This document shows, one piece after another, positions 16,503 through 25,667 of a stretch of 64,000 nucleotides of DNA; the stretch's first letter is position 1; every line of letters begins with the position of its first letter. A model generated the notes under the pieces. It was not told where the DNA came from. It saw only the letters and a program-made list of their open reading frames with translations, and did not search any database. Source of the DNA: JBIOHP01 sp044449065 (lineage in GTDB: Bacteria > Bacteroidota > Ignavibacteria > UBA10030 > SZUA-254); assembly GCA_044449065.1 (NCBI GenBank), contig JBIOHP010000002.1:62001-126000 (forward strand). Reading direction: 5' to 3'. The position numbers were made by a program, and so were the translations under genes.

Positions 16503-18074
16503 CTAATGACAGGATTGAATTTGATATATGACGCCGGCAGCGCCTACGATAAATCCGTCGCCGGTTTCCGGAAACTGCATAATATTATATAACGTAACCG
16601 AACTCTGCTGTGGAATGCGGAGCCAGTTGGTCCCCCCGTTCACAGTGTACATCATCGTGCCCTGCTCACCAATTATTAACGCTTTATAATCACTTAATGC
16701 CGAAACTCCGGTGAGGAGAACTGCGACAGGACTCCGTTCTTCCACCCATGTATTGCCGCCATCTATTGTATGTAAAATCACTCCTGATACACCCACGGCA
16801 AACCCGGCAGAATCACTCGAGAAAGAAACACTTCGCAGCGTGGAAAATATGTCGGTTTTTTGTGACGTCCATTGTCTACCACCGTTTGTGGTTTTTATAA
16901 TTGTTCCGCTCGTACCTACAGCATATCCAAGCGATTTGTTTCTGAATTGCAAAGCAAATAACGTATTCGCCACTCCGGTTGTTATCGATTTCCAGGTTAG
17001 ACCGGCATCCGTTGACTTGTATATTAAACCATTTGTCCCGGTTACATAACCGGTATCGGCGTCTACAAATGTGATTGAATATAAGGATACACTTGCTCCG
17101 GTTACTACAGGATTCCAGGATGCGCCGCCGTCGGTAGTCCGTATCATTTTGCCTTGATCGCCTGTCGCAATCGCAAGAAGATTACTGATCGCGCAAACGC
17201 CATTAAACGTTGTGGAGCTGTGCGTGGCTTCTTTAAGCCACGTCCCCCCGCCATCAGTGGTGTGGAGAATCGTGCCCTGCGCGCCGACTGTAAAGGCGTT
17301 GAGGTTATCGATAAGCGATACGGAATTCAATTGGGTGCGAATTCCTGTCTGCAGGAGAGTCTGTGTTGAGAAAAATGTTGAGACGTTGGCAAAGCTGGTA
17401 AAATTGGAAGCCGTTGTATGGTTATATGCCTGGATTCGGTAACTGACCTCGGCGCCGCAAGGCGCATTCAGATCGGAGTACGAAGTTGCATTTGCCGACA
17501 CGGTGGCGATAATCGCGCCGACCGCAGTGTTGGTGAATCTTCGCTCTATCCGAATACTATCTGCATTTGTCGTATTATTCACCCAGGTAAGGTCAACCCG
17601 TCCGAGTGAAACTGCTGTTGCGATGAGCCTCCCGGGAGTAAAAACAACCAGCAGCAGATTTACCGATACATCGGGAGAATACCGGGAATTTCCATTATCA
17701 TTAAAAGCGAGTATACGATAGGTGTATAAGTTAGCAGCTAAGCCGGAATCGTTATAGATTCGCACTGCCGGTCCCAAATTTGCGATGGTAACGAACTGAC
17801 CGCTGACCCCGGTTTCTCTTTGTAAAATGAATCCATTCACCGGGTTTTTGAGATTTTCCGACCAAAGAATATTTACCCAATGCATCGTAATAGGAACAAC
17901 CCGCAGACCCGAGGGCGGCATGGGAACAATCGCAGCCTGACCGGCATCCGTTGACGATGAGGAACTTTTACACGAATTCAGGGTGAAGATCATGAAGGCG
18001 ATTGCTCCGAGCAGCATGAATCCCCGCACTACATCTCTAAGAGAGGCTGACATATAACACCGTGTTCTTACCAT
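16503..18074 (-). CDS. Lipoprotein with two FN3 domains and YCF48-type beta-propeller repeats
   Basis: A 523-residue predicted lipoprotein. A hydrophobic signal segment ends in the lipobox LNSC, followed by a serine-rich linker. Two fibronectin type III-like domains follow (about residues 50-145 and 148-240). The C-terminal half has six clear and one degenerate repeat of the pattern G-x-x-G-x-I-x-x-T-x-D-G-G-x-x-W, typical of YCF48/BNR-like seven-bladed propellers. Such proteins are common on FCB-group surfaces and are not photosystem factors in that setting. The start is uncertain: Met8 at 18053 gives a more compact signal peptide, and neither start has a good ribosome binding site. Its role is unknown; a binding or scaffold function is inferred. 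Confidence 0.8.
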   Translation of the reverse strand: MVRTRCYMSASLRDVVRGFMLLGAIAFMIFTLNSCKSSSSSTDAGQAAIVPMPPSGLRVVPITMHWVNILWSENLKNPVNGFILQRETGVSGQFVTIANLGPAVRIYNDSGLAANLYTYRILAFNDNGNSRYSPDVSVNLLLVVFTPGRLIATAVSLGRVDLTWVNNTTNADSIRIERRFTNTAVGAIIATVSANATSYSDLNAPCGAEVSYRIQAYNHTTASNFTSFANVSTFFSTQTLLQTGIRTQLNSVSLIDNLNAFTVGAQGTILHTTDGGGTWLKEATHSSTTFNGVCAISNLLAIATGDQGKMIRTTDGGASWNPVVTGASVSLYSITFVDADTGYVTGTNGLIYKSTDAGLTWKSITTGVANTLFALQFRNKSLGYAVGTSGTIIKTTNGGRQWTSQKTDIFSTLRSVSFSSDSAGFAVGVSGVILHTIDGGNTWVEERSPVAVLLTGVSALSDYKALIIGEQGTMMYTVNGGTNWLRIPQQSSVTLYNIMQFPETGDGFIVGAAGVIYQIQSCH

Positions 18075-18143
18075 CCACTGTTGATTATTATTACTTCGGT
18101 GACTCCACTACGCGTATAGTGATATGTTCGGTGAAAATGGTTG

Positions 18144-19538
18144 TCAATGTTTTGCGTTTCCATTTTTCATAAAATTCGGCAGCTCATTATAAAAATGAGT
18201 CGCGGTTCGAATTCCACCGAAGAAATTGTTGATATTGAGAAACTCGTTTGGCGCGTGGGCATTTTCATCGGGCAAACCAAAACCGAGAAGCACCGTATCG
18301 ATGCCAAGAATTTGCTTGAACTGAACGACAATAGGGATAGATCCTCCCTCCCGTTGATATAATGGTTTCTTTCCAAATCCTTTTTCAAGCGCTTTTACTG
18401 CAGCACGGACGCCGGGGCTGTCGATGGGCGTTATGGCGGCTTCACCACCGTGAAGATTTTGAACCTCCACCTTAACAGTCCTGGGCGCGATTTTCTTTAT
18501 ATGCCGTTCGAATAATTTTGCGATCTTATCAGAACCTTGATCCGGGACAAGACGCATCGAAATTTTTGCAAACGCTTTGGCAGGAAGCACTGTTTTGGCG
18601 CCCTTCTCAATGAAACCGCCCCAAATACCATTACACTCGAGCGTGGGACGAGCCCAAAGCCGTTCCAAGGTTGTAAAACCCTTTTCGCCGTACAACTGTT
18701 TCACGTCAAGATCTTTTGCATATTTTTTATCGCTCCAAGGAAGTTTCTTGAATGCCGCGCGTTCTTCTTTGGTCAGCTTACGCACATTGTTGTAAAATCC
18801 CGGAATGGTAACTTTTCCATTTTTATCATGAAGGGAAGCAATCATCTCGGATAATGCCTGGATCGGATTGTGCACCGAACCGCCAAATGAACCGGAATGT
18901 AAATCGGAATTGGGACCGGTGACTTCAACCTCCATATAGGAAAGCCCGCGCAACCCGTAGCAAACCGATGGAACATCCTTTGCAAACATGGATGTATCGG
19001 AGATGAGAACAAGATCAGCCCTGAGGAGTTCTTTATGTTCGGTAACAAATTCCTGAAGATGGTCGCTGCCAATCTCTTCCTCGCCTTCAATAATCAATTT
19101 TAAATTGAGGGGGAGACAGCCCGCATTTTTCATAAATGCTTCAATACTCTTCAGGTGTATAAAAACCTGTCCCTTATCGTCTGACGCTCCTCGTGCATAG
19201 AGGTTTTCTCCGCGGATTGTCCCTTCGAACGGTGGGGAAAGCCATAATTCCAGCGGATCAACCGGCTGAACATCATAATGACCATAGAGCAGCACCGTTG
19301 GTTTACCGGGAGCATTAAGCCATTCGCTATAAACAATCGGATGTCCTTTAGTTTGGAAAATTTCTGTTTTTTTCATCCCGATCTTTGCCAAATGGTCGGC
19401 AATCCATTTCGCGCATCGTAGGATATCAGGCGAGTGTTCGGGACTTGTGCTTACGCTTGGAATGGAGAGAAGCTCTTTCAACTCATCAATGTAGCGGGTT
19501 TTATTGCTCTCGATGTACTGTAATATTTCTTGCATCAA
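18144..19538 (-). CDS. M20-family metallopeptidase (dipeptidase/carboxypeptidase-like)
   Basis: A 464-residue zinc peptidase of the M20/M25/M40 family. Metal and catalytic motifs are GHYDVQP (His87, Asp89), RGASDDKGQ (bridging Asp at 120/121) and EGEEEIGS (catalytic Glu pair near 153-154), with a C-terminal histidine in the segment HAPNEFL. A dimerisation domain of about 110 residues is inserted in the usual place (residues ~200-320, containing DLHSGSFGG). No signal peptide is visible, so it is probably a cytoplasmic enzyme that trims di- or small peptides. It is transcribed divergently from the heme cluster, from the promoter at 19662-19690. Confidence 0.9.
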   Translation of the reverse strand: MMQEILQYIESNKTRYIDELKELLSIPSVSTSPEHSPDILRCAKWIADHLAKIGMKKTEIFQTKGHPIVYSEWLNAPGKPTVLLYGHYDVQPVDPLELWLSPPFEGTIRGENLYARGASDDKGQVFIHLKSIEAFMKNAGCLPLNLKLIIEGEEEIGSDHLQEFVTEHKELLRADLVLISDTSMFAKDVPSVCYGLRGLSYMEVEVTGPNSDLHSGSFGGSVHNPIQALSEMIASLHDKNGKVTIPGFYNNVRKLTKEERAAFKKLPWSDKKYAKDLDVKQLYGEKGFTTLERLWARPTLECNGIWGGFIEKGAKTVLPAKAFAKISMRLVPDQGSDKIAKLFERHIKKIAPRTVKVEVQNLHGGEAAITPIDSPGVRAAVKALEKGFGKKPLYQREGGSIPIVVQFKQILGIDTVLLGFGLPDENAHAPNEFLNINNFFGGIRTATHFYNELPNFMKNGNAKH

Positions 19539-19661
19539 TATGGAATCCTTAATTGAGTATGAAAGATGAATAGATCAATTTAGCAATTTAATATAATAAA
19601 GGTCTTTCGCAGTTGCAAGCAACGCGATGAATATTAGTATAAATATTAAAACTTTGGCTCT

Positions 19662-19690
19662 CATATACCGTTTCTTGCGAATCCTGTCAA
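19662..19690 (-). promoter_or_regulatory. Probable sigma-70 promoter of the M20 peptidase gene
   Basis: On the minus strand a perfect TTGACA (19690-19685) is followed after 17 bases by TATATG (19667-19662), about 125 bp upstream of the peptidase start. This is one of the best consensus promoters in the window. Confidence 0.5.
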
Positions 19691-19727
19691 TTTTACCTAT
19701 CTTTAAGAAATTATATCATTTATAACT

Positions 19728-20552
19728 ATGGGTTTAGTACTGAGATTTTTAGAAATAGCTCTCCCGGTCCTGTACTTTGGAACGGCATGGACGTATGCAA
19801 AATCGTTTTTTCGAGGCATAAAACTCGCAGAATCACTAAAATCCCCTCTGCTGGGAATAACAATACTCGTCCATGCGTTGTATATCTTGTTAAGAACGGT
19901 TGAATATAACCATCCACCCATTACGTCCGTTTTTGAAATTTTTTCATTAATCGCATTTACGATCACGTTATCCTATGTGTATATTGAATTTAGAACGAAC
20001 AACAGGACAACCGGCTATTTTATTCTGATTTTGCCCTTTTTTTTCCAATTAATTTCATCTATTTTTATCGGAGGACGCCAAAATGTTCCACCTATGTTGG
20101 AGAACAAACTTCTCGGTTTACATGTCTCCAGCGCCCTTCTCGGTATTACTGCCATAACAATTTCTGCGGTCTATGGGTTCTTGTACCTCATGTTATATCA
20201 TGATATCAAATCGAGTCAATTTGGGGTGATTTACAAACGATTGCCGAATCTTGAAGCGCTGGAACGGATGAGTTATACAGCCAACATCTTTGGATTTCTG
20301 TTGCTGACGGTAGCAATTCTTGTGGGGTTAATCTGGCTCCCGCGATCTGTAGAAAACTTTTCCTATACCGATCCGAAACTCTTCGGCACTTTTGCCATTT
20401 GGATTATCTACGCGGTTGGACTCACGGTGCGAAATGTGGCGGGATGGCACGGGCGAAAAGTCATCGTCCTTTCGATGGTTGGATTCGCAATTGCGATATT
20501 CTCTATGACCGTTATTAATGTCCTTTTCAGTAGTTTCCATAAATTCTATTAA
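19728..20552 (+). CDS. hemX: HemX/CcsA-type cytochrome c assembly-like membrane protein
   Basis: A 274-residue protein with about eight hydrophobic helices, related to the CcsA/ResC heme-handling family. It has the family-like segment LGLHVSSALLGITAITISAVYG and a C-terminal helix pair around the AGWHGRK segment. Its position directly before hemA matches the HemX proteins of hemAXCDBL-type operons, where HemX affects glutamyl-tRNA reductase level. It could instead be a partial cytochrome c maturation factor, but no ccs1/resB partner is next to it. No strong ribosome binding site precedes the ATG. Confidence 0.8.
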   Translation: MGLVLRFLEIALPVLYFGTAWTYAKSFFRGIKLAESLKSPLLGITILVHALYILLRTVEYNHPPITSVFEIFSLIAFTITLSYVYIEFRTNNRTTGYFILILPFFFQLISSIFIGGRQNVPPMLENKLLGLHVSSALLGITAITISAVYGFLYLMLYHDIKSSQFGVIYKRLPNLEALERMSYTANIFGFLLLTVAILVGLIWLPRSVENFSYTDPKLFGTFAIWIIYAVGLTVRNVAGWHGRKVIVLSMVGFAIAIFSMTVINVLFSSFHKFY

Positions 20553-20630
20553 CGAAGGGATTTATAACTTTACGACCGTTCTTCGATTTGCGCATCACAT
20601 TTTTAATTACCCATCCTCGGTTTCTGTCCT

Positions 20631-21899
20631 ATGGATTTAATCTGCATCGGTATTAATCACCGCACAGCGCCGATAGAGATAAGGGAAAAAATGTGGTTCT
20701 CAGACGATGAAGTAAAATCGTTTCTTCCGTTGATGAAAGAACAGTATGCCAAGGAATGCGTGCTTCTTTCAACCTGCAACCGTACCGAATTATACTATAT
20801 CCCCCGTGAAAATCCGAGTTCGAATGGCAAAGACGTCCTAAAGTTTTTATCCAGGTTTAAAAGCAATGACGAGTCTATACGGGATGAGAATTTTTATACC
20901 ATCAACGCGGTAAACGTTGTGAAGCACCTATTCAAAGTGACGGCTGCAATAGATTCGATGGTTCTGGGCGACGTACAGATCCTTAACCAGGTGAAGGAAG
21001 CGTTCACGATGGCGTTCGAGCGCGGCACAACCGGGATCATTCTCAACCGGCTCTTCAATAACACGCTCCATCTTGGGAAACGCGTTCGGACTGAAACTGA
21101 AATCGGCGAGGGAGCTATATCGGTTTCATATGCGGCAGCAGAATTGGCTTCAAAAATCTTCGAAGATCTCTCGAAACGCACGGCGCTGCTTATCGGCGCA
21201 GGCGAAACAGGCGAGCTTACCGCAAAGCATTTACGCAGCAAAGAATTGGGAAAACTCATTATAACAAACCGAACTAGGGAACGCGCCGAATCCCTTGCCG
21301 CTCAACTCGACGCTACAGTTGTTGATTTCGATTCACTTATGAATGTCTTGAACGACGTCGATATCGTTATCAGCTCCGTCAATACAGGCAATTATCTTAT
21401 GTCAGCCAAGGATCTCCAGCGCGTTACGCGGACAAGAGCGAACAGACCGTTATTCATAATCGATATCGGGGTACCGAGAAATATCGATCCTAAAGCGAAT
21501 GATCTGGAAAATGTTTTCCTCAACGACATCGACGCTTTGAATCATATTATAGACCGGAATCTTGCCAACCGCGAAGCGCAATTGCCAAAGGTTCAGCAGA
21601 TCGTCATGGAGGAATTGAACGGATTCTTCCAATGGTTCAAGGGCTTAGACGTTACTCCAACCATAGAGCAACTCCGCGACCAATTTGAGGCAATCCGGCA
21701 TGACGAGGTCGAGAAATTCCGCCACAAATTCTCTTCCGATAAACATGAGGAACTCGAAATGTTGACCCGGCGAATTGTGAATAAAATTTTACACACACCG
21801 ATGGTGAATTTACGTAACGGTGCATCCTCGGAAGACGACCAGATAGAGCATAAAGTTCATATTCTCCGGTCCCTGTTCGGATTGGATAAAAAGAAATAG
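20631..21899 (+). CDS. hemA: Glutamyl-tRNA reductase
   Basis: The first committed enzyme of C5-pathway tetrapyrrole synthesis, reducing glutamyl-tRNA(Glu) to glutamate-1-semialdehyde with NADPH. The 422-residue protein has GINHRTAPIEIREK at residues 7-20, the catalytic Cys49 in LLSTCNRTELYY, the NADPH-binding motif LLIGAGETGELTAKHL, and a C-terminal dimerisation helix region. It lies about 80 bp after hemX and 1 bp before hemC. Confidence 0.97.
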   Translation: MDLICIGINHRTAPIEIREKMWFSDDEVKSFLPLMKEQYAKECVLLSTCNRTELYYIPRENPSSNGKDVLKFLSRFKSNDESIRDENFYTINAVNVVKHLFKVTAAIDSMVLGDVQILNQVKEAFTMAFERGTTGIILNRLFNNTLHLGKRVRTETEIGEGAISVSYAAAELASKIFEDLSKRTALLIGAGETGELTAKHLRSKELGKLIITNRTRERAESLAAQLDATVVDFDSLMNVLNDVDIVISSVNTGNYLMSAKDLQRVTRTRANRPLFIIDIGVPRNIDPKANDLENVFLNDIDALNHIIDRNLANREAQLPKVQQIVMEELNGFFQWFKGLDVTPTIEQLRDQFEAIRHDEVEKFRHKFSSDKHEELEMLTRRIVNKILHTPMVNLRNGASSEDDQIEHKVHILRSLFGLDKKK

Positions 21900-21900
21900 A

Positions 21901-22851
21901 ATGGCAGAACGCGACCGCACTATTATTATTGGCAGCAGAGGCAGCGAACTTGCTCTCTGGCAATCTAACTGGGTCAAGAGCGAACTTGAACGCTTATCCC
22001 GAGGAATCACGGTAACGTTGACCATCATCAAAACCACCGGCGATAAAATCCTCGATTCCCCTCTCTCCAAGATTGGAGATAAAGGGTTATTCACGAAAGA
22101 ATTGGAACATGCTCTTCTTGCAAATGAAATTGATCTGGCCGTGCACAGTCTCAAGGATGTTCCCACGCAAATACCCGCGGGCTTAACGATCGGAGCAATA
22201 ACAGCACGCGCGGACGTAAGAGATATTTTCCTCAGTCATCCAGCGAAAAATTATACGCAATTCTCCGAGGTTCCCAACGGTGCAAAAATCGCTACCGGAA
22301 GTCTCCGTCGCAAATGCCAGCTTTTAAGCTGGCGTCCCGATTTGGAAATTATCGATATCCGGGGAAATCTCAACTCCCGTCTTGCAAAACTCGACGCCTC
22401 CGATTGGGATGGGATGATTCTTGCCCAGGCGGGCGTTCACCGCCTCGGTTGGGAGAAAAGGATTACGGAGATTTTACCCACAAATAAAATTCTTCCTGCA
22501 GTCGGTCAGGGCGCGCTGGCGATTGAGCTCCGCGAATCCGACCGGTGGGTTCTCAATCAGGTACGCAAACTCGCAAGTTATGCAACAGAGGTTTCCACAA
22601 AAGGAGAACGCGCATTCCTCCGCTTTCTCGAAGGCGGGTGTCAGGTTCCAATCGGCGCGTACGGGAGAATTGAAGATAATGTTTTTTATCTCGATGCTTT
22701 AATCGGAAGTCTGGATGGCAAGAAAATTGTCAGGGGAGCCACCCACGGTAATCCCGATGCATCGGAACTTCTTGGCACACAGCTTGCAGAAACTCTCTAT
22801 CGGTCCGGCGGGAAAGAAATTCTGGAACACGTCCGCTCAACTGGCTTATAA
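21901..22851 (+). CDS. hemC: Hydroxymethylbilane synthase (porphobilinogen deaminase)
   Basis: HemC polymerises four porphobilinogens into hydroxymethylbilane. The 316-residue protein shows GSRGSELALWQ (11-21), the catalytic aspartate in VHSLKDVPT (Asp86), TGSLRRKCQL, RGNLNSRL, and the dipyrromethane cofactor Cys247 in EGGCQVPIGAYG. It starts 1 bp after the hemA stop and precedes hemD by 23 bp. Confidence 0.97.
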   Translation: MAERDRTIIIGSRGSELALWQSNWVKSELERLSRGITVTLTIIKTTGDKILDSPLSKIGDKGLFTKELEHALLANEIDLAVHSLKDVPTQIPAGLTIGAITARADVRDIFLSHPAKNYTQFSEVPNGAKIATGSLRRKCQLLSWRPDLEIIDIRGNLNSRLAKLDASDWDGMILAQAGVHRLGWEKRITEILPTNKILPAVGQGALAIELRESDRWVLNQVRKLASYATEVSTKGERAFLRFLEGGCQVPIGAYGRIEDNVFYLDALIGSLDGKKIVRGATHGNPDASELLGTQLAETLYRSGGKEILEHVRSTGL

Positions 22852-22874
22852 TTTCCGGCACACTTGAACATAGT

Positions 22875-23657
22875 ATGGGGCTTCAAGGAAAAACGGTATT
22901 AATAACCCGGGCTGAAACCCAGATGAATGAATTTGCCGGATTAATTAAGAAGAATGGCGGAACGGTTATTTCTTTTCCCACAATACAAATCAAACCTCCC
23001 TCCGATTGGGATGAATGCGATCGCGCATGTTCTCAGATCGAAAATTATCACGGAGTGATCTTTACCAGTGTTAACAGCGTGGAATTTTTTCTGAACAGAT
23101 ACCTCGGACGACAGCTATCCATCGACTCGCTCAAATCGAAATTAGTCTGCGCCGTCGGTGAAAAAACCCGGCAGGCGCTGCATAAGCATGAAATCGAGGT
23201 TGCAATCATCCCGGATAAATTCACATCCGATGATCTTGCTAAGGTTTTAACGGCGGAAATTGTTTCCGGGAAACGGTTTTTATTTCCACGAGGAAATTTA
23301 GGAAAAAATACGCTGATCGATCATATAACAGCCCTGGGCGGAGAAGTTCATCCGGTCATTGTCTATCTCACACAAAAAACGGAGCGACGAAACGTTGAAC
23401 AGATCAGGCAATATTTACAGAAGGGGGAGATCGATATCATAACCTTCACGAGTCCGTCAACCGCGATAAATTTTTTCGAACTTTTTCCTGATTTTAAAGT
23501 TCTTCAGAAAAATGTTAAACTTGCGGCAATCGGACCGGTTACCGCTTCAGCAATTGAAAAAATTGGGAATACTGTCGATATCACAGCCAAAGACTCCACC
23601 ATCGAATCGATGGTAGAAACAATCAATGAATTTTACAATCGACAAACTGATAAATAA
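22875..23657 (+). CDS. hemD: Uroporphyrinogen-III synthase
   Basis: A 260-residue protein that closes and inverts ring D of hydroxymethylbilane. HemD is poorly conserved, but the family pattern is visible: an N-terminal VLITRAETQ, GVIFTSVNSVEFF, AVGEKTRQAL, FPRGNLGKNTL, ITFTSPSTAINFF and a final AAIGPVTASAIEKIG. Position between hemC and hemE supports the call. Confidence 0.93.
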   Translation: MGLQGKTVLITRAETQMNEFAGLIKKNGGTVISFPTIQIKPPSDWDECDRACSQIENYHGVIFTSVNSVEFFLNRYLGRQLSIDSLKSKLVCAVGEKTRQALHKHEIEVAIIPDKFTSDDLAKVLTAEIVSGKRFLFPRGNLGKNTLIDHITALGGEVHPVIVYLTQKTERRNVEQIRQYLQKGEIDIITFTSPSTAINFFELFPDFKVLQKNVKLAAIGPVTASAIEKIGNTVDITAKDSTIESMVETINEFYNRQTDK

Positions 23658-23672
23658 TTAGCCCTGAACGAA

Positions 23673-24740
23673 ATGAAACTACAAAACGAACAAGCTCCTA
23701 CCAAGCACCTGTTTTTACAAGCATGTTTTAGAAAACCTGTTCCCCGCACGCCGCTATGGATCATGCGCCAGGCAGGGCGTTATCTGCCGGAGTATCGCGC
23801 TATCAGGGCTAAAGTCGATTTTTTGACGCTGTGCAAAACACCGCAATTAGCCGCCGAGGTCACTATCCAGCCCGTTGATATAATCGGCGTTGATGCTGCC
23901 ATTATTTTCTCGGATATCCTCGTCGTTCCGGAAGCAATGGGAATGGAGTTAATTGTCGAAGAAGGAAAAGGCGGTCCCCGGTTCCCCTACCCCATCCGCA
24001 ACGAGGGGGATATTAAAAAATTAACATCGCCCGACCCGAACCGCGATCTTCGTTTCGTGATGGATGCGCTTAGCTTGACCCGGAAAAATCTTGAAAACAG
24101 AGTTCCGCTGATCGGTTTCTCAGGGTCTCCATGGACGCTCGCAACCTATATGGTGGAAGGCAAAGGATCAAAAAATTTCCGATACATTAAGGAAATGATT
24201 TACAATGCCCCCGCTACCGCACATTTGTTATTGGATAAACTCGCAAAATCTGTTGCGGAATATTTGAACGCCCAGATAAAGGCAGGCGCTCAGGCGATTC
24301 AAATATTCGATACATGGGGAGGTATTTTAACGCAGGAAGCGTTCGCGGAATTTTCACTCCGTTACATTGAGAAGGTAATTTCGGAAATCCAGACCTCCAG
24401 CATCCCCATTATCGTTTTTTGCAAAGATTGCGGTCACTCTCTCAATAAAATATCGGATTCCGGCTGTAATGTTGTCGGATTGGATTGGACAATCGATCTT
24501 GCGGAAGCACGCCGGCAAATCGGAGATAAAACCGCGCTGCAGGGAAATCTTGATCCCACCATCCTGTATGCGCATCCTGACCGTATCCGCAGTGAAGTAA
24601 AATCGATTCTCGCCAAGTATGGCAAAGGATCGGGACATATCTTTAATCTCGGTCATGGAATTTTACCGGATATCCCCGTCGACAATGTGAAAGAACTCGT
24701 CAAAGCTGTTCGTGAAGAAAGCATCCAGTACCACAAGTAA
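23673..24740 (+). CDS. hemE: Uroporphyrinogen decarboxylase
   Basis: HemE decarboxylates the four acetate side chains of uroporphyrinogen III to give coproporphyrinogen III. The 355-residue protein carries the signature RTPLWIMRQAGRYLPEYR (residues 25-42, with active-site arginines), IIFSDILVVPEAMG, GFSGSPWTLATYMVEG, FDTWGG and the C-terminal NLGHGILPD. It is 15 bp after hemD. Confidence 0.97.
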   Translation: MKLQNEQAPTKHLFLQACFRKPVPRTPLWIMRQAGRYLPEYRAIRAKVDFLTLCKTPQLAAEVTIQPVDIIGVDAAIIFSDILVVPEAMGMELIVEEGKGGPRFPYPIRNEGDIKKLTSPDPNRDLRFVMDALSLTRKNLENRVPLIGFSGSPWTLATYMVEGKGSKNFRYIKEMIYNAPATAHLLLDKLAKSVAEYLNAQIKAGAQAIQIFDTWGGILTQEAFAEFSLRYIEKVISEIQTSSIPIIVFCKDCGHSLNKISDSGCNVVGLDWTIDLAEARRQIGDKTALQGNLDPTILYAHPDRIRSEVKSILAKYGKGSGHIFNLGHGILPDIPVDNVKELVKAVREESIQYHK

Positions 24741-24791
24741 CATCAGGATTTTTCATTAAAGCATTTAATTGCAAATCTATTATATTATTAC

Positions 24792-25667
24792 ATGAAAAAT
24801 CGCACAGCACATTTTTTTAAAGAACTCCAGCATACCATCTGCGCTAAAATTGAAGAGCTGGATGGTAAGGCGCGATTTCATGAAGATGCATGGACGCATA
24901 TTGATGGAGGCGGCGGAAAAACGCGCATCATCCAAAATGGGAATGTATTTGAAAAGTGCGGAGTAAATTTTTCCCGGGTCGATACTAAGATTTCAGAAAA
25001 GCTCGCAGAGAAAATGAAGATCGATCAGCAGAGGTTATACGCAACCGGGATTTCACTTGTTTTACATCCATCCAATCCGTTCGTTCCCACCGTTCATATG
25101 AATCTCCGGTACCTTGAGTTGGAAAACGGTGATAGATGGTTCGGCGGTGGCACTGATCTGACCCCATGGTATCTCTTTGAAGAAGACGCCCGTCATTTCC
25201 ACTCTACGTTAAAATCATCCTGCGATAAACATGATCCTACGTATTATCCGGGGTTCAAGAGAATGTGCGATATGTATTTTTACCTCAAGCACCGCGATGA
25301 AACAAGAGGCATCGGAGGAATATTTTTCGATTATCAGCGGGAAAATCCCGAAGCATTCTTTACCTTTGTTCAGGACGTGGGCAATTCTTTCCTCCTTGCC
25401 TACATGCCGATAGTCGAGAAACGTAAAAATCTTCCCTGGAATCCCAAGGAAAAAGAATGGCAGCTTATCCGGCGTGGACGATACGTCGAATTCAATCTCA
25501 TTTATGACCGTGGAACGTTGTTCGGTTTAGAAACCGGTGGAAGAGCCGAATCGATATTGATGTCGCTACCTCCCGACGTGAAGTGGGCATACAATTATTC
25601 TCCCCAACCGGGTACGCGGGAAGCGGAATTAATATCGGTTCTCCGGCATCCGAAAGAATGGGTATGA
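24792..25667 (+). CDS. hemF: Oxygen-dependent coproporphyrinogen III oxidase
   Basis: HemF converts coproporphyrinogen III to protoporphyrinogen IX using O2. The 291-residue protein has the family motifs VHMNLRYLEL, WFGGGTDLTPWYLFEEDARHFH, RGIGGIFFDYQ and RGRYVEFNLIYDRGTLFGL near the C-terminus. The presence of the oxygen-dependent enzyme, with no hemN visible here, points to aerobic growth. Its TGA overlaps the hemH ATG in an ATGA junction. Confidence 0.96.
   Translation: MKNRTAHFFKELQHTICAKIEELDGKARFHEDAWTHIDGGGGKTRIIQNGNVFEKCGVNFSRVDTKISEKLAEKMKIDQQRLYATGISLVLHPSNPFVPTVHMNLRYLELENGDRWFGGGTDLTPWYLFEEDARHFHSTLKSSCDKHDPTYYPGFKRMCDMYFYLKHRDETRGIGGIFFDYQRENPEAFFTFVQDVGNSFLLAYMPIVEKRKNLPWNPKEKEWQLIRRGRYVEFNLIYDRGTLFGLETGGRAESILMSLPPDVKWAYNYSPQPGTREAELISVLRHPKEWV

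Noticed and set aside
19575..19664. 29-codon minus-strand frame encoding a hydrophobic peptide (MRAKVLIFILIFIALL...) upstream of the M20 peptidase
   Set aside because: Its ATG lies inside the predicted -10 box (19662-19667) of a consensus promoter, so the transcript would start after it, and no ribosome binding site precedes it.
25583..25663. Longer ferrochelatase start inside hemF
   Set aside because: The extra 27 residues overlap hemF coding sequence and look unlike the family; the ATGA junction at 25664 gives the normal length.
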